From assembly GCA_002435955.1 (NCBI GenBank), contig DIWZ01000030.1:109565-125425 (forward strand): DNA of 15,861 nt, in the 5' to 3' direction. The notes under the pieces were generated by a model. The model had not been told where the DNA came from, ran no database searches, and was given only the letters and a program-made list of their open reading frames with translations. Below, piece after piece: positions 6,020 to 14,146 of this stretch; the stretch's first letter is position 1; each line of letters begins with the position of its first letter. The DNA is from Pelobacter sp. UBA6093 (GTDB lineage Bacteria > Desulfobacterota > Desulfuromonadia > Desulfuromonadales > Syntrophotaleaceae). A program made the position numbers and the translations under genes.

Positions 6020-7875
6020 TTCGGTGGTTGCGCATCCGGCTCGCCGACGATGCAGAAACCACTGTCGTGAATGCCTTGATCCTCGGCAAGATAGATGCCT
6101 TCCAGGATCCGGTGGAAATTGCGGGCGATGATATGGCGCTTGAGCTTGAGGGTTGGGGTGACTTCGTTGCCCTCACTGGAAAAATCCCTTGAAATCAGGA
6201 TGAAGCGCTTGATGCGGCTGAAGGAGGGCAAACCAGCTTGCAGGGCGTCGACATGCTCCCGCACCATTTCCAGAATGTGTGGATGGGTAACCAGGTCGCA
6301 GTGGTTGAGGAAATCGATCTTGTTCTGCCTGGCGAAGCTCTCCAAAATTTCGAAGTTGGGTACCAGCAGGGCAGTGAGATACGGCTTGCCGTCGCCGTAA
6401 ATCAGCGCGTTGGAGAACAGACGGTCGCTTTTGAAGCGATTTTCCAGATTTTGCGGGGCGATCTTCTTGCCGCCGGCGGTTACGATGAGATCCTTTTTGC
6501 GGTCGGTGATGCTCAAAAAGCCGTCCCTGTCCAGCTCGCCGATGTCGCCGGTCTTGAGCCAGCCGTCCTGCAGAGCTTCGGCGGTCGCCTCCGGGTTTTT
6601 CCAGTAGCCCTGAAAAATGCTCGGGCCGCGCAGCAGGATCTCCCCGTCTTCGGCAATACGGACCCGGGTCCCCGGCAACACCTTGCCGACGGTGCCGAGC
6701 CGCAGCTGCTCGGCGGTGTTAACGGCGATGCCGGCCGCGGTTTCGGTGAGACCATAGCCTTCGTAGATCGGGATGCCGGCGGCGAGAAAGAACTCGGCGA
6801 CGTTGCCCATCAGCGGGGCGCCGCCCGAAACGAAAAACCGCATGCGGCCACCGAGTCGTTCACGCAGTCGGACAAACACGGCCTTGTGTGCCAAAGCCAT
6901 GGAATAGCGCAACCAGGGACTCGGCTCTGCATTGCGCTGGCGGGTTTCGGCAAAGGCCCGGCCGATCTTGAGGGCACCGAAAAAAACCTGTTTTTTCAGC
7001 CAGCTGCCGGACATGACCTGTTCCATGATGCGGGCGTACATCTTCTCGAACAGCCGCGGCACGCCGATGACCAGCATCGGACAAGCTTCGCCCAGGTTCA
7101 GGGGCACGGTATCGATACTTTCGGCGTAGGCGATGATCGCCCGCTGGCACAGCATCAGATAGTAGCCGTCGATCCGCTCGAAGACATGAGACAGGGGCAG
7201 GAAGGACAGACAGACGTCGCCGGGACCGATATCGAAGGCCGTCGCCGCCGCCCGAATGGCGCCGAGGATGTTGTCGTGGGTGAGGATCACGCCCTTGGGC
7301 GGCCCGGTGGTGCCCGAGGTGTAGACCAGAGTGGCAATGTCCGAAGCTTGACCACGGGCCAGGGTTTTTTGCAGTTTTTTATGGTGGCTGTCGTGGGCCC
7401 GGGCGAGAAACTCGGAAACTTCCGTAAAGCGCGGATGCTCCAACCGGCCCTCCAACAGCACCACCTGTTCCAGCTTGGGCAATTCCCCCAGATGTGCGAC
7501 CAGCTCACCGGCGGTCACGAGGGAGGCAAGAATCAGCACGCGACTGCCTGAATCTCGCAGGATATGCAGAAGATTCTCCAGCCCCTCGGTCTGATAGAGA
7601 GGCACCGTCACCCCCTGGGCGGCCATGATGCCCAGGTCGGCATAAACCCAGCGCGGGCTGTTGGGGGCCATGATCGCCACCCGCTCACCCGGTTTCAGGT
7701 CAAAGGCCAGCAAGGCCGCAGCGTAGCGGCGGATTTCTCCGGCCATCAGTTTCCAGGGGATATCCAGGTAGTGGCCCTGGACTTTGTAGCGTAGCGCGGG
7801 GCGCCCCGGATCCCGTTGGGCAAGATCGAGAATCTTGCGCGGCAGAGTTTCGCTTGCAGCGACTTCTATGGGCAT
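6007..7875 (-). CDS. Long-chain acyl-CoA synthetase (AMP-forming)
   Basis: This enzyme activates free fatty acids to acyl-CoA using ATP, supplying substrate to the beta-oxidation enzymes encoded upstream in the same direction. The 622-residue product shows the adenylate-forming family motifs: TSGTTGPPKG (186-195), LPLSHVFER (227-234), YGLTET (374-379), the GEILLRGP region (411-418), TGDIG (442-446), DRKKD (458-462) with the hinge and C-terminal domain, and TPTLKLKR near 573-580 with the candidate adenylation lysine. Length and motifs fit the FadD15-like long-chain branch. The ATG at 7875 is preceded by GGAGGG at 9 nt. It is last in the cluster, 54 bp after the thiolase stop. Chain-length preference cannot be read from sequence alone. 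Confidence 0.93.
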   Translation of the reverse strand: MPIEVAASETLPRKILDLAQRDPGRPALRYKVQGHYLDIPWKLMAGEIRRYAAALLAFDLKPGERVAIMAPNSPRWVYADLGIMAAQGVTVPLYQTEGLENLLHILRDSGSRVLILASLVTAGELVAHLGELPKLEQVVLLEGRLEHPRFTEVSEFLARAHDSHHKKLQKTLARGQASDIATLVYTSGTTGPPKGVILTHDNILGAIRAAATAFDIGPGDVCLSFLPLSHVFERIDGYYLMLCQRAIIAYAESIDTVPLNLGEACPMLVIGVPRLFEKMYARIMEQVMSGSWLKKQVFFGALKIGRAFAETRQRNAEPSPWLRYSMALAHKAVFVRLRERLGGRMRFFVSGGAPLMGNVAEFFLAAGIPIYEGYGLTETAAGIAVNTAEQLRLGTVGKVLPGTRVRIAEDGEILLRGPSIFQGYWKNPEATAEALQDGWLKTGDIGELDRDGFLSITDRKKDLIVTAGGKKIAPQNLENRFKSDRLFSNALIYGDGKPYLTALLVPNFEILESFARQNKIDFLNHCDLVTHPHILEMVREHVDALQAGLPSFSRIKRFILISRDFSSEGNEVTPTLKLKRHIIARNFHRILEGIYLAEDQGIHDSGFCIVGEPDAQPPNKVP

Positions 7876-7929
7876 GGTGCGGATCCCTCCATCGATGTTG
7901 CCGACAGCCCCGTCCGAAATGCGCGAGGC

Positions 7930-9102
7930 TCAGATTCTTTCAAAAATACCGGCGGCGCCCATACCGCCACCGATACACATGGTTACCAGGCCGTAGCGGG
8001 TCTGGCTGCGAGCCATTTCAGCCAGCAGGGTGGCGGTGAGTTTGGCTCCGGTGCAGCCCAGCGGGTGTCCCAGGGCAATGGCGCCGCCGTTAACGTTGAC
8101 CCGCTGCTCATCGAGTCCCAGAGTCCGGATCACCGCCAGGGCCTGGCCGGCGAAAGCTTCGTTGAGTTCGACCAGCCCGACTTCGCCAAGGCTCAGGCCG
8201 GCCCGCTTAAGGGCGGCGGGGACGGCTTCCACCGGGCCGAGGCCCATGATTTCCGGTGCCAGGCCCCGTGCGGCGAACGAAACAAAACGGGCCTGGGGTT
8301 GCAAGCCGAGGCTTTTCAGAAAATCTTCGGAAACCACCAACGTCGCCGCAGCGCCGTCGGTCATCTGAGAGGCGTTGCCCGCTGTGACCGTCCCGTCACG
8401 CTTGAACACCGGTTTGAGACGCGCCAGGGCCTCCGGGCTGGTTTCGGGGCGGATGCCCTCGTCCTCGCCGGCGATGGAGGCGGCGCATGTCGGCCGCCCC
8501 TCCACCAGGCGGCATTGGTCCACGTCCACCGGCACGATTTCGCCTTTAAACCGGCCCTCGGCCTGGGCCCGGGCCGCCTTGTGATGGCTGGCACTGGCGA
8601 ATGCATCCTGGTCGGCACGGGAGATACCGTGTCGCTCCACCACCAACTCGGCGGTAATGCCCATGGCGGCGTAGGTTTCCGGCCATTCGGCAATCAGTCG
8701 CGGATTGGCACTGTATTTGTGGCCACCCATGGGCACCATGGACATGGATTCGGTACCGCCGGCGATGATGCAGTCGGCACAACCGGCCATGATCCGTTCG
8801 GCCGCCAGAGCGATGGCCTGCAGCCCCGAAGAGCAGAACCGGTTGATGGTCATGGCCGGTACTTCTACCGGCAGACCGGCCCGCAGCGCGGCGATTCTCG
8901 CCACGTTCATGCCCTGCTCCGCCTCGGGAAAAGCACAGCCGAAAATGACGTCGTCGATGCGTGCCGGATCGATGGCGGTACGCGCCAGTACGGCACGAAT
9001 GACCGTTGCCGCCAGGTCGTCCGGACGCACGCCGCGCAACTGGCCGCGCGGTGCCTTGCCGCCGGGGGTACGCAGGGCGCTGAGGATATAGGCGGTTTTC
9101 AT
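7930..9102 (-). CDS. fadA: 3-ketoacyl-CoA thiolase / acetyl-CoA acyltransferase
   Basis: Thiolase cleaves 3-ketoacyl-CoA with CoA to give acetyl-CoA and a shortened acyl-CoA, the last step of each beta-oxidation cycle. The 390-residue product has normal family length and all active-site elements: nucleophile C90 in NRFCSSG, the NVNGGAIALGHPLG signature (337-349, His346), and C376 in CIGGGMGAAG. The ATG at 9102 has GGAGGT just upstream. It lies between the fadN-like gene and the acyl-CoA synthetase, matching the fadN-fadA order of the Bacillus fadNAE operon. That context supports the degradative thiolase rather than a biosynthetic acetoacetyl-CoA enzyme. Confidence 0.94.
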   Translation of the reverse strand: MKTAYILSALRTPGGKAPRGQLRGVRPDDLAATVIRAVLARTAIDPARIDDVIFGCAFPEAEQGMNVARIAALRAGLPVEVPAMTINRFCSSGLQAIALAAERIMAGCADCIIAGGTESMSMVPMGGHKYSANPRLIAEWPETYAAMGITAELVVERHGISRADQDAFASASHHKAARAQAEGRFKGEIVPVDVDQCRLVEGRPTCAASIAGEDEGIRPETSPEALARLKPVFKRDGTVTAGNASQMTDGAAATLVVSEDFLKSLGLQPQARFVSFAARGLAPEIMGLGPVEAVPAALKRAGLSLGEVGLVELNEAFAGQALAVIRTLGLDEQRVNVNGGAIALGHPLGCTGAKLTATLLAEMARSQTRYGLVTMCIGGGMGAAGIFERI

Positions 9103-9154
9103 AGTGACCTCCGCTATCTGCTGATTGGTTTTCGCACCACCAGGATACTGCGTT

Positions 9155-9362
9155 CATGGTGAAACAAGTTTTTTCCCCTTGCCTGAACCCATAGAATCAA
9201 TGGCTTACCGGCTTTCTCACCACGAAGGTCACGAAGTCCACGAAGAAAAGATTCAACCTAACCGCTTTTTCTTATAAAAACACAAGATCCTGTGTTTCAG
9301 TTTCCCTTCGTGTTCTTCGTGTTCTTCGTGGTGGAACAGTTTTTTTCCCTTTACCTGAACCG
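9155..9362. repeat. Imperfect 36-bp direct repeats flanking the spacer between fadN and fadA
   Basis: Positions 9155-9190 and 9327-9362 match at about 29 of 36 positions (shared pattern GGTG-AAC-TTTTTTCCC-TT-CCTGAACC). They bracket the inverted CGAAG-rich arms at 9217-9334. The right copy ends a few bases before the fadN stop codon. The layout fits an insertion or duplication in this 266-bp gap. Confidence 0.6.
9217..9334. repeat. Inverted pair of CACGAAG-rich arms
   Basis: The left arm (9217-9249) carries three CACGAAG units spaced 9 bp apart. The right arm (9301-9334) carries CTTCGTG units at the same spacing in the opposite orientation. The spacer is ~50 bp. The overall plan resembles the arms at 1498-1643, so both probably belong to one dispersed repeat class. 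A transcript through it could form a long stem between fadN and fadA. Confidence 0.75.
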
Positions 9363-9368
9363 AGGCGA

Positions 9369-11744
9369 TCAATTGCGCAGCGGCTTGCCGGTGGCGAGCA
9401 TGTGCTTGATGCGTTCGTGGGTGCGGGCTTCTCCGCACAGCCGCAAAAAGTTCTCCCGCTCCAGTTGCAGCAGGTAATCCTCGGTAATCGGGGTGCCGGC
9501 CGGCACATCGCCGCCGCACAGCACTTCGGCGATGAGGCCACCGATGAATGCGTCGTACTCACTGATGAAGCCTCCCATGCGCAGATTCCACAAGTGGCTT
9601 TTCATGGTCGCCGCCAGGTCGCGTCCCGGAGCCGGCCGTGTACCCCCGGCCAGGCTCGGCCGATAGGTGGCGGCCAGGGACAGGGCCTGACGCTTGGCGT
9701 CGCCGAGCAGGCAGGAGAGGTTCATGTTCACCGCGTCGCCGCAGCGCAGGTAGCCGAGGGCGAAGAGTTCGTCCGCCGACTTGGAGACCGTGGCCATGCC
9801 GATGTTTTCAAAGGCCTTGAGCAGATAGGGCCCCGAATCGGTCTGGTAGCGGTCGGCCAGGGCCAGAGCCCGCCAGGCCAACTCTTTGGTGCCGCCACCG
9901 GCCGGCAGCAGACCGACGCCAACTTCCACCAGCCCCATGTAGGTTTCGGCATGAGCGGTCACCGCATCGGCATGCATCACGAACTCGCAGCCGCCGCCCA
10001 GAGTGAGCTGGAAGGGAGCGGCGACCACCGGAATCCGCGCATACTTGAGGGCCATGGTCGCGGCCTGGAAGTTTTGCAGCATCCCGTCGATGGCGTCGTA
10101 CTGTTGCTGCTGCATGGCGCCGACCAGCAGTGCGAGGTTGGCCCCGGCGGAAAACAGGGAGCCCTGATTGCCGATCACCAGCGCCACCCCCTCCGCTTCG
10201 GCCCGCTGCACCGCCCGGCGGGTCAGATCCAGCAACTCGGGTCCGATGGTGTTCTTCTTGCCGTGAAACTCCAGGCACAACACCCCGTCGCCGAGATCGA
10301 GCAGTGAGCCGTCGGCGATGGTCTCGATCACCCCGCCGCCTTGCTTGAGCAGATCCAGGCGGAGTTCCCCGTCCGCTGCGTGCAGTTGACGGTATTGCCC
10401 CGCAACCAGGTCCCAGGCACATTCCCGGCCAGCTTCGATTTTGTAGAAAGCCGGCACCTGAGGCAGGGCTGTCGGCACCGTCACACCGTCCTGTTCGGCC
10501 CGGCGCACGAAATTATCCACCCCGATGGCATCCAACATGGCAAAGGGACCGATCTCCCAATGGAAGCCCCAGCACATGGCCTGGTCCACAGCCTCGATAT
10601 GGTCTGCAATCTCGGGGATGCGCCGCACCGCATAGAGCAGCGTGTCGCGCAGGTGTTGCCAGGCGAAGCGGGCGGCAGGGTCGTCAGCCTCGATCAGCGC
10701 GGCCAGGCGTCGGCCGGGATCGGCAATCCCCTTGACCGCAGCCAGGCTGGGGAAGTCCGGTTTTTCCAGCGGACGATAGTCCCCGGCAGCCGGATCGAAG
10801 ACCAGCTGCCGGCCCTCCTTGTCCCGGCGATAAAAGCCGCCACCGGCCTTGTCGCCGAGCCGCCCCTGTGCGACCAACTGTTCCAGAAAGGCGGGGATCT
10901 GATAGACCTCGCGCTCCTCGTCGGCAATTAGCATTTGCCGGGTATGGCGCGCCACCTGCACCAGGGTGTCCAGCCCCACCAGATCGGCAGTGCGGTAGAT
11001 AGCGCTTTTTGGCCGTCCCATGGCCGCTCCGGCTACCGCGTCGACGTCGGCGAAGGACAGGCCGAGATCCTGCATGTGTCGCATGGCGTTGAACATGGCA
11101 TAGACGCCGATGCGGTTGGCGACGAAATTGGGGGTATCCTTGCCCTCCACAATGCCCTTGCCCAGCCGGAGGCGCGCGAACTCGCCCAGTTCGGCGAGCA
11201 GCCGCGGGTCGGTAAAGGGGGTGGGAATCAGTTCGAGCAAGCGCATATAGCGCGGCGGATTAAAAAAATGGGTACCCAGAAAGCGGGGCCGGAGATCCTC
11301 GGCCAGGGTGTCGGCCAGAGCCGTCACCGGCAGGCCGCTGGTGTTGGTGGAAAGGATGGCCGCCGACGACAGATGAGGGGTCAGCCGAGCAAACAGTTCC
11401 TGTTTGGCCCGGGGATGCTCGACAATGGCTTCGATCACCCAATCACAATCGATCAGCCGGTGCAGGTCATCTTCCACGTTGCCCGGCGTCACTCGCCGCG
11501 CCGCCTCGGGAGTGAAAAAGGCTGCCGGATGGGCGGCCAGGGCTTTTTCCAAACCCTGACGCGCCAGCCGGTTGCGCACGCTGGGACTTTCCAGGGTCAG
11601 ATCCTGCCGCTGCTCCTCATCGGTCAGGCTTTCCGGAACCCGGTCCAGCAGCAGCACCTCCAGCCCGGCATTGGCCAGGTGGGCGGCGATGGCGGCGCCC
11701 ATGACCCCGGCCCCGACCACCGCAGTTCGACGGATTTTTCGCAT
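9369..11744 (-). CDS. fadN: 3-hydroxyacyl-CoA dehydrogenase / enoyl-CoA hydratase (FadN type)
   Basis: This enzyme carries the middle steps of beta-oxidation. The 791-residue product has the dehydrogenase half first: Rossmann GAGVMG (11-16), STNTSGLP (132-139), GTHFFNPP (157-164, catalytic His159) with E171, followed by the C-terminal dehydrogenase domains. The crotonase-fold hydratase half is second (about 485-690), with FSAGANLALL (531-540), GGGCEF (583-588, E587) and MGLVEVGVGLLPAGGG (603-618, E607), keeping both hydratase glutamates. This order, the reverse of E. coli FadB, and the length match B. subtilis FadN. The ATG at 11744 has GGGAGG 5 nt upstream, so the longer open frame is not used. 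It lies 101 bp after the fadE stop, a gap holding part of a heptamer array. Confidence 0.94.
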   Translation of the reverse strand: MRKIRRTAVVGAGVMGAAIAAHLANAGLEVLLLDRVPESLTDEEQRQDLTLESPSVRNRLARQGLEKALAAHPAAFFTPEAARRVTPGNVEDDLHRLIDCDWVIEAIVEHPRAKQELFARLTPHLSSAAILSTNTSGLPVTALADTLAEDLRPRFLGTHFFNPPRYMRLLELIPTPFTDPRLLAELGEFARLRLGKGIVEGKDTPNFVANRIGVYAMFNAMRHMQDLGLSFADVDAVAGAAMGRPKSAIYRTADLVGLDTLVQVARHTRQMLIADEEREVYQIPAFLEQLVAQGRLGDKAGGGFYRRDKEGRQLVFDPAAGDYRPLEKPDFPSLAAVKGIADPGRRLAALIEADDPAARFAWQHLRDTLLYAVRRIPEIADHIEAVDQAMCWGFHWEIGPFAMLDAIGVDNFVRRAEQDGVTVPTALPQVPAFYKIEAGRECAWDLVAGQYRQLHAADGELRLDLLKQGGGVIETIADGSLLDLGDGVLCLEFHGKKNTIGPELLDLTRRAVQRAEAEGVALVIGNQGSLFSAGANLALLVGAMQQQQYDAIDGMLQNFQAATMALKYARIPVVAAPFQLTLGGGCEFVMHADAVTAHAETYMGLVEVGVGLLPAGGGTKELAWRALALADRYQTDSGPYLLKAFENIGMATVSKSADELFALGYLRCGDAVNMNLSCLLGDAKRQALSLAATYRPSLAGGTRPAPGRDLAATMKSHLWNLRMGGFISEYDAFIGGLIAEVLCGGDVPAGTPITEDYLLQLERENFLRLCGEARTHERIKHMLATGKPLRN

Positions 11745-11810
11745 GGTGCCCTCCCTTGGTTTGAGCCGGATGCGGCATCCAAAGACCGCCTCCATGGCTC
11801 TTGTCCTAAG

Positions 11811-11866
11811 TGGTCAGTGGTCAGTGGTCAGTGGTTCCTCAGCCCTCAGCCCTCATCACTCATCAC
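11811..11866 (-). repeat. Heptamer tandem array 2, overlapping the end of fadE
   Basis: Eight 7-bp units are in one phase. On the minus strand they read GTGATGA twice, GGGCTGA twice, GGAACCA once and CTGACCA three times. The fadE-like frame runs into the array, which encodes its last residues and its TGA stop at 11846-11848. GGGCTGA is identical to a unit in array 1 at 4003-4009. Confidence 0.9.
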
Positions 11867-13705
11867 TTGAGTTTTCCCCTTCCAGGCACTGACAATGTTA
11901 TCTTCCAGCCAGGCGAGCTCCCCGGTAAGGATTTTTTTTGCCAGGGGGCGCAGATGGCCGTCGTCGTTGCAGTACAGGCCCTGACGCAGTTGCCGTAGCC
12001 GGCGGCGTGCCTGGCGGCAGAAAAGATCGGCCAGTTCAATACCGCCAGGTTCGTCGCCATCGAACCCGCCGGGCACAGAGGCCCTGGCGATGACCGCGGT
12101 CATGGCGAAGAGTTCGGCGCCGGAATCGACCAGCCGCCCCAGCACCAGTTGCCTTCTCTGCAGCCCCTGGCGATGGCGAATCAGCATGTGAAACAGATCG
12201 CGCGCCAGGCGCCGGGCGGCGCGTTGCACATACCGCAGGTGTCCACGCAAGGGGGCGACGACGTCCGCATCCGCCGGCGTGCCGAAAGACGGCAACCACA
12301 GGCGCGGATACCAGCCGGCATAAAACTTGGCCGCCCCCAGCACATCGATGCGTTGCGAGGTCGGCGAGACGCCGGCGACCTTCATGTGGGGATCGAGGGC
12401 TTCCCTGGCGATGAACAACCGCATGATTTCACTGGTGCCTTCTATGATCATGTTGATGCGGGCATCGCGTAGCAGGCGCTCCATGGGCATCGGTTTTTCA
12501 CCTCGGGCCGCGAGGGAATCAGCGGTTTCGTAGCCACGGCCGCCGCGGATCTGCATCCCGGCGTCCACCGTGCGCCACAACGCTTCGCTGCAGAACATTT
12601 TGGCCATGGCCGCTTCCAGACGGATATCCGTTACCGCCCGGTCGGCCATGGCCGAGGTCAGCCAGGTCAGACTCTCCACCGCATACAGATCAGTGGCCAT
12701 GGCGGTCAGTTTGGCGGCCACCGCTTCATGCCGGCCCACCGGCACCCCCCACTGCACGCGCTCATTGGCCCAGTCGCGGCACATGGCCAGGGTCTGCTTC
12801 ATGGCCCCGCCACAGGCGGCCGGCAGGGTCAGGCGGCCGGTGTTGAGGGTACGCAAAGCCAGGGCCAGCCCCCGCCCGACGCCCTGCAGGATGTTCTCTT
12901 TGGGCACCCGCACCTGGTCGAATTTGAGCAGGCCGTTCTGAATGCCTTTCAGCCCCATGAAGTCGCAGCGATGCTCCGTCGTCAACCCGGGGCTGTCGCC
13001 TTCGACGATGAAGGCCGTGATTTCGGGACGCTCCGCCGCCGGATCGTTGGTCCGAGCCATGACGATGAGCAGTTCGGCGATGGGGCCGTTGGTCGTCCAC
13101 AGCTTCTGGCCGCTGATCAGATAGGCCGCACCGTCATCGACAGGTGTCGCCAGGGTAGACATTTGAGAAGGATCCGAACCGACGTCCGGTTCGGTGAGGG
13201 CAAAAGCGCTGATTGCGCCCGCCGCCAGGCGCGGCAGATATTTTTGTTTCTGCTCCTCGGTACCGAACAGCTTCAGGGGTTGGGGGACACCAATGCTCTG
13301 ATGCGCCGAGAGCAGCACGGCGGTAGAGGCGCAATGGCTGGCCACCAGCTGGATGATGCGATTGTAGTTGATCTGGGACAGCCCCAGGCCGCCGTACTCC
13401 TGCGGCAGCTTAATACCGAACAGGCCCAGGTTGCGCAGGCCCTCGATAACCGTGAAGGGGACCTCCTTTTCCCGGTCGATACGGTCGGCATCGACCTGCT
13501 CGATGAGAAAGGTTTTCAGGCGGGCCAAAATCTGGTCGCCGGCCAGTTGGTCGGCTTCCTCCTGGAGAGGAAAAGGCAGCACCAGCTCGGTACGCAGCCG
13601 GCCAAGAAACAACTCGCCGATAAAACTCGGCTGACGCCACACCGTTTCGCGGGCCGCCTCAGCCGCCTCCAGAGCTCTCTTCTCGTCATGGGAACCATGC
13701 TTCAT
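11846..13705 (-). CDS. fadE: Acyl-CoA dehydrogenase with C-terminal extension (FadE type)
   Basis: This FAD enzyme introduces the trans-2 double bond, the first oxidation of beta-oxidation, and passes electrons to ETF. The 619-residue product has the core acyl-CoA dehydrogenase fold with FALTEPDVGSD (168-178), GQKLWTTNG (199-207), the FMGLKGIQ region, IRGGRGYE (386-393) and IIEGTSEI (420-427), where E422 aligns with the medium-chain enzyme's catalytic base. About 180 residues follow the core, as in VLCAD and Bacillus FadE. The ATG at 13705 follows GGAAGG at about 8 nt. Upstream ATGs in frame lack a ribosome binding site. The extreme C-terminus (about QVMSDEG) is encoded by a heptamer repeat. 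It is first in the cluster, behind a strong promoter. Confidence 0.93.
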   Translation of the reverse strand: MKHGSHDEKRALEAAEAARETVWRQPSFIGELFLGRLRTELVLPFPLQEEADQLAGDQILARLKTFLIEQVDADRIDREKEVPFTVIEGLRNLGLFGIKLPQEYGGLGLSQINYNRIIQLVASHCASTAVLLSAHQSIGVPQPLKLFGTEEQKQKYLPRLAAGAISAFALTEPDVGSDPSQMSTLATPVDDGAAYLISGQKLWTTNGPIAELLIVMARTNDPAAERPEITAFIVEGDSPGLTTEHRCDFMGLKGIQNGLLKFDQVRVPKENILQGVGRGLALALRTLNTGRLTLPAACGGAMKQTLAMCRDWANERVQWGVPVGRHEAVAAKLTAMATDLYAVESLTWLTSAMADRAVTDIRLEAAMAKMFCSEALWRTVDAGMQIRGGRGYETADSLAARGEKPMPMERLLRDARINMIIEGTSEIMRLFIAREALDPHMKVAGVSPTSQRIDVLGAAKFYAGWYPRLWLPSFGTPADADVVAPLRGHLRYVQRAARRLARDLFHMLIRHRQGLQRRQLVLGRLVDSGAELFAMTAVIARASVPGGFDGDEPGGIELADLFCRQARRRLRQLRQGLYCNDDGHLRPLAKKILTGELAWLEDNIVSAWKGKTQVMSDEG

Positions 13706-13808
13706 AAATTCGCCTTCCGGTTCAGGGACGCGCCAAAACCACCGACGCAACATGTTTGAATCTTTATTGATGCTTTTGCAATAATTTCGTCCTGCAAATC
13801 TTGGTGGC

Positions 13809-13854
13809 TTTTCAGGGACGAAGGCATACATAGTTCATGCCAAGATCCTGAAAA
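13809..13854 (-). promoter_or_regulatory. Nested inverted repeat in the fad leader
   Basis: TTTTCAGG (13809-13816) pairs with CCTGAAAA (13847-13854), and inside it GGCAT (13823-13827) pairs with ATGCC (13837-13841). An alternative pairing is ATCTTGG (13798-13804) with CCAAGAT (13840-13846), which excludes the inner stem. It lies between the promoter and the fadE start, so it could be an RNA switch or a repressor site. Confidence 0.5.
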
Positions 13855-13904
13855 AACGCCGCAACGCCGTAGAGCGGATTTTTTGAGACGCCATCTTTTT
13901 TTTA

Positions 13905-13933
13905 ATTATTGTCACTATATACACCCTTGTCAA
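13905..13933 (-). promoter_or_regulatory. Sigma70-type promoter for the fad cluster
   Basis: On the minus strand a perfect -35 box TTGACA (13928-13933) is separated by 17 bp from AATAAT (13905-13910), five of six matches to the consensus -10. Transcription would begin near 13897 and leave a leader of ~190 nt before fadE. TTGTCA also occurs twice on the plus strand (13909-13914, 13927-13932), 18 bp apart, overlapping both promoter boxes. These could be operator half-sites for a fatty-acid regulator, though no regulator gene is in view. Confidence 0.75.
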
Positions 13934-14100
13934 ATAACCCGGGGCCCCGGCGACGACTGCAGAAGGAGGAGAGAGCGCCTCACCCTTCCCCTTGTTGTGA
14001 ACTTGCGTCCATGAAAGTATGGGGGTATCTTGTAGGCGTTGTCCACGGGATTATCCTGCGACATGCCGGTGCCGACATGCCGGCTTTTGAAATTCACACC

Positions 14101-14132
14101 AACGGGCGTAAAGTGGGTAACCCCGTTTTTTT
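14101..14132 (+). terminator. Terminator-like hairpin before the thioesterase gene
   Basis: AACGGG (14101-14106) pairs with CCCGTT (14122-14127), with T's continuing to 14132. It stands 15 bp ahead of the thioesterase ATG. It may be a weak terminator or attenuator in that gene's leader. The 6-bp stem with a long loop makes this uncertain. Confidence 0.35.
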
Positions 14133-14146
14133 CCCGGGAAGAAGCC

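Larger units (their letters stand above)
13706..14146. other. Divergent control region between the fad cluster and the thioesterase operon
   Basis: No gene is called in this 441-bp region. It holds the fad promoter (13905-13933), a nested inverted repeat in the fad leader (13809-13854), a 10-bp direct repeat TTCAGGGACG (13721-13730 and 13811-13820), a direct repeat GACATGCCGG (14060-14069 and 14074-14083), and a terminator-like hairpin before the thioesterase start (14101-14132). A short plus-strand frame (14011-14184) has no known motif. Confidence 0.7.

Noticed and set aside
6238..13759. Long plus-strand frames (300-450 codons) opposite the fad genes
   Set aside because: All lie antisense to well-supported enzymes and translate to low-information Gly/Gln/His-rich sequence.
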